Shown one piece after another: positions 63,731-64,000 of a stretch of 64,000 nt of DNA. The translations under genes were made by a program, and so were the position numbers. The DNA is taken from contig NZ_AVAQ01000001.1 in assembly GCF_000463075.2 (NCBI RefSeq), positions 248,001 to 312,000 on the forward strand. The letters run 5' to 3'. Each line of letters starts with the position of its first letter. Position 1 is the first letter of the stretch. This stretch comes from Lactiplantibacillus plantarum EGD-AQ4 (GTDB lineage: Bacteria; Bacillota; Bacilli; Lactobacillales; Lactobacillaceae). The notes under the pieces were generated by a model. It saw only the letters and a list, made by a program, of their open reading frames with translations. It was not told where the DNA came from and searched no databases.

Positions 63731-64000
63731 ATGATTAAAGTTGCCCCTTCAATTTTAAGTGCAGATTTTGCAAACCTACAACGTGATGTTAAGATGGCCG
63801 AAAATGCCGGTGCGGATGCCTTGCATATCGACGTCATGGATGGCCAATTCGTGCCGAACTTATCCTTTGGTATGGGGACGGTCGCAGACTTACGACCCGT
63901 CACGTCATTGATGTTGGATTGTCATTTGATGATTATGGAACCAGAACGGTTTGTCGGTCAGTTTGCCAAAGCTGGTGCGGACTTGATTGGTGTGCACGTT
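63731..64000 (+). CDS. rpe: Ribulose-phosphate 3-epimerase (partial, cut by window end)
   Basis: The first 90 residues of a TIM-barrel enzyme that interconverts ribulose 5-phosphate and xylulose 5-phosphate. [34 protein letters not shown] and [12 protein letters not shown] are the family motifs with metal-binding His and Asp. The gene runs past the window. It is in the usual rsgA-rpe order. Confidence 0.96.
   Translation, partial: MIKVAPSILSADFANLQRDVKMAENAGADALHIDVMDGQFVPNLSFGMGTVADLRPVTSLMLDCHLMIMEPERFVGQFAKAGADLIGVHV

Noticed and set aside
1-64000. CRISPR array, prophage or restriction system
   Set aside because: No regularly spaced short repeats, no cas, integrase, terminase, methylase or toxin-antitoxin pair was found; the only repeats are the dispersed element.

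Overview
The window looks like a chromosomal segment of a Lactiplantibacillus plantarum-type lactic acid bacterium. The evidence is moderate GC, Firmicutes-style AAGGAGG ribosome binding sites with many TTG and GTG starts, two T-box leaders, GlnR control of glnRA, an LAB-type PheS with a cysteine insert, and housekeeping gene order typical of lactobacilli (pheST, mltG-udk-greA, glnRA, rplU-prp-rpmA, efp-asp23-nusB-folD-xseAB-ispA-tlyA-argR-recN, gmk-rpoZ-coaBC-priA-fmt-rsmB-stp-pknB-rsgA-rpe). Nothing suggests a prophage, plasmid or CRISPR locus.

Layout. 0-8 kb: a T-box-controlled peptide-binding lipoprotein with a thioredoxin-like protein; a long repeat; an SdpI-like membrane protein; YidC and acylphosphatase on the minus strand; a TrmH-type methyltransferase, an HD protein and an HxlR regulator. 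7.5-14.2 kb: T-box-pheST, then mltG, udk and greA. 14.7-20.2 kb: a minus-strand LytTR regulator with a LiaF-like membrane protein, a small HesB-like protein, a second repeat and a YfhO-family membrane protein. 20.3-33.3 kb: a class B PBP, L33, 5-FTHF cyclo-ligase, rhomboid, YqgQ, glucokinase, an S51 peptidase, an inactive-looking rhodanese, GlpQ, MiaA, GlnR-GlnA, and two unrecognised proteins leading into a dUTPase. 33.3-37.2 kb: a poorly understood stretch with minus-strand hypothetical genes, tRNA-Arg(TCT), a third repeat and two very small genes. 37.1-64 kb: dense housekeeping operons, interrupted by the Opu-type osmoprotectant ABC transporter (48.8-52.3 kb), and ending inside rpe.

The genes fall into recognisable teams. 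These are translation and ribosome assembly (PheST, L33, L21, L27 with its protease Prp, EF-P, NusB, MiaA, Fmt, RsmB, RsgA, TlyA), cell envelope and its signalling (MltG, PBP, YfhO, YidC, PASTA kinase and phosphatase, LytTR/LiaF-like), DNA maintenance (XseAB, RecN, PriA, dUTPase) and nitrogen/peptide supply (OppA-like, GlnRA).

The most unusual content is a dispersed non-coding element of about 1 kb. It is present as two near-complete copies in opposite orientation (16395-17457 and 34786-35755), a 5'-truncated copy (about 2330-3030), an internally deleted copy (about 11395-11660) and a solo end (about 26110-26245). Its ends are inverted repeats carrying TGATTAAATCA palindromes. Inside are two modules that each fold into a long stem enclosing hairpins, and the stems are kept between copies by changes on both arms. 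I do not recognise a named family for it.
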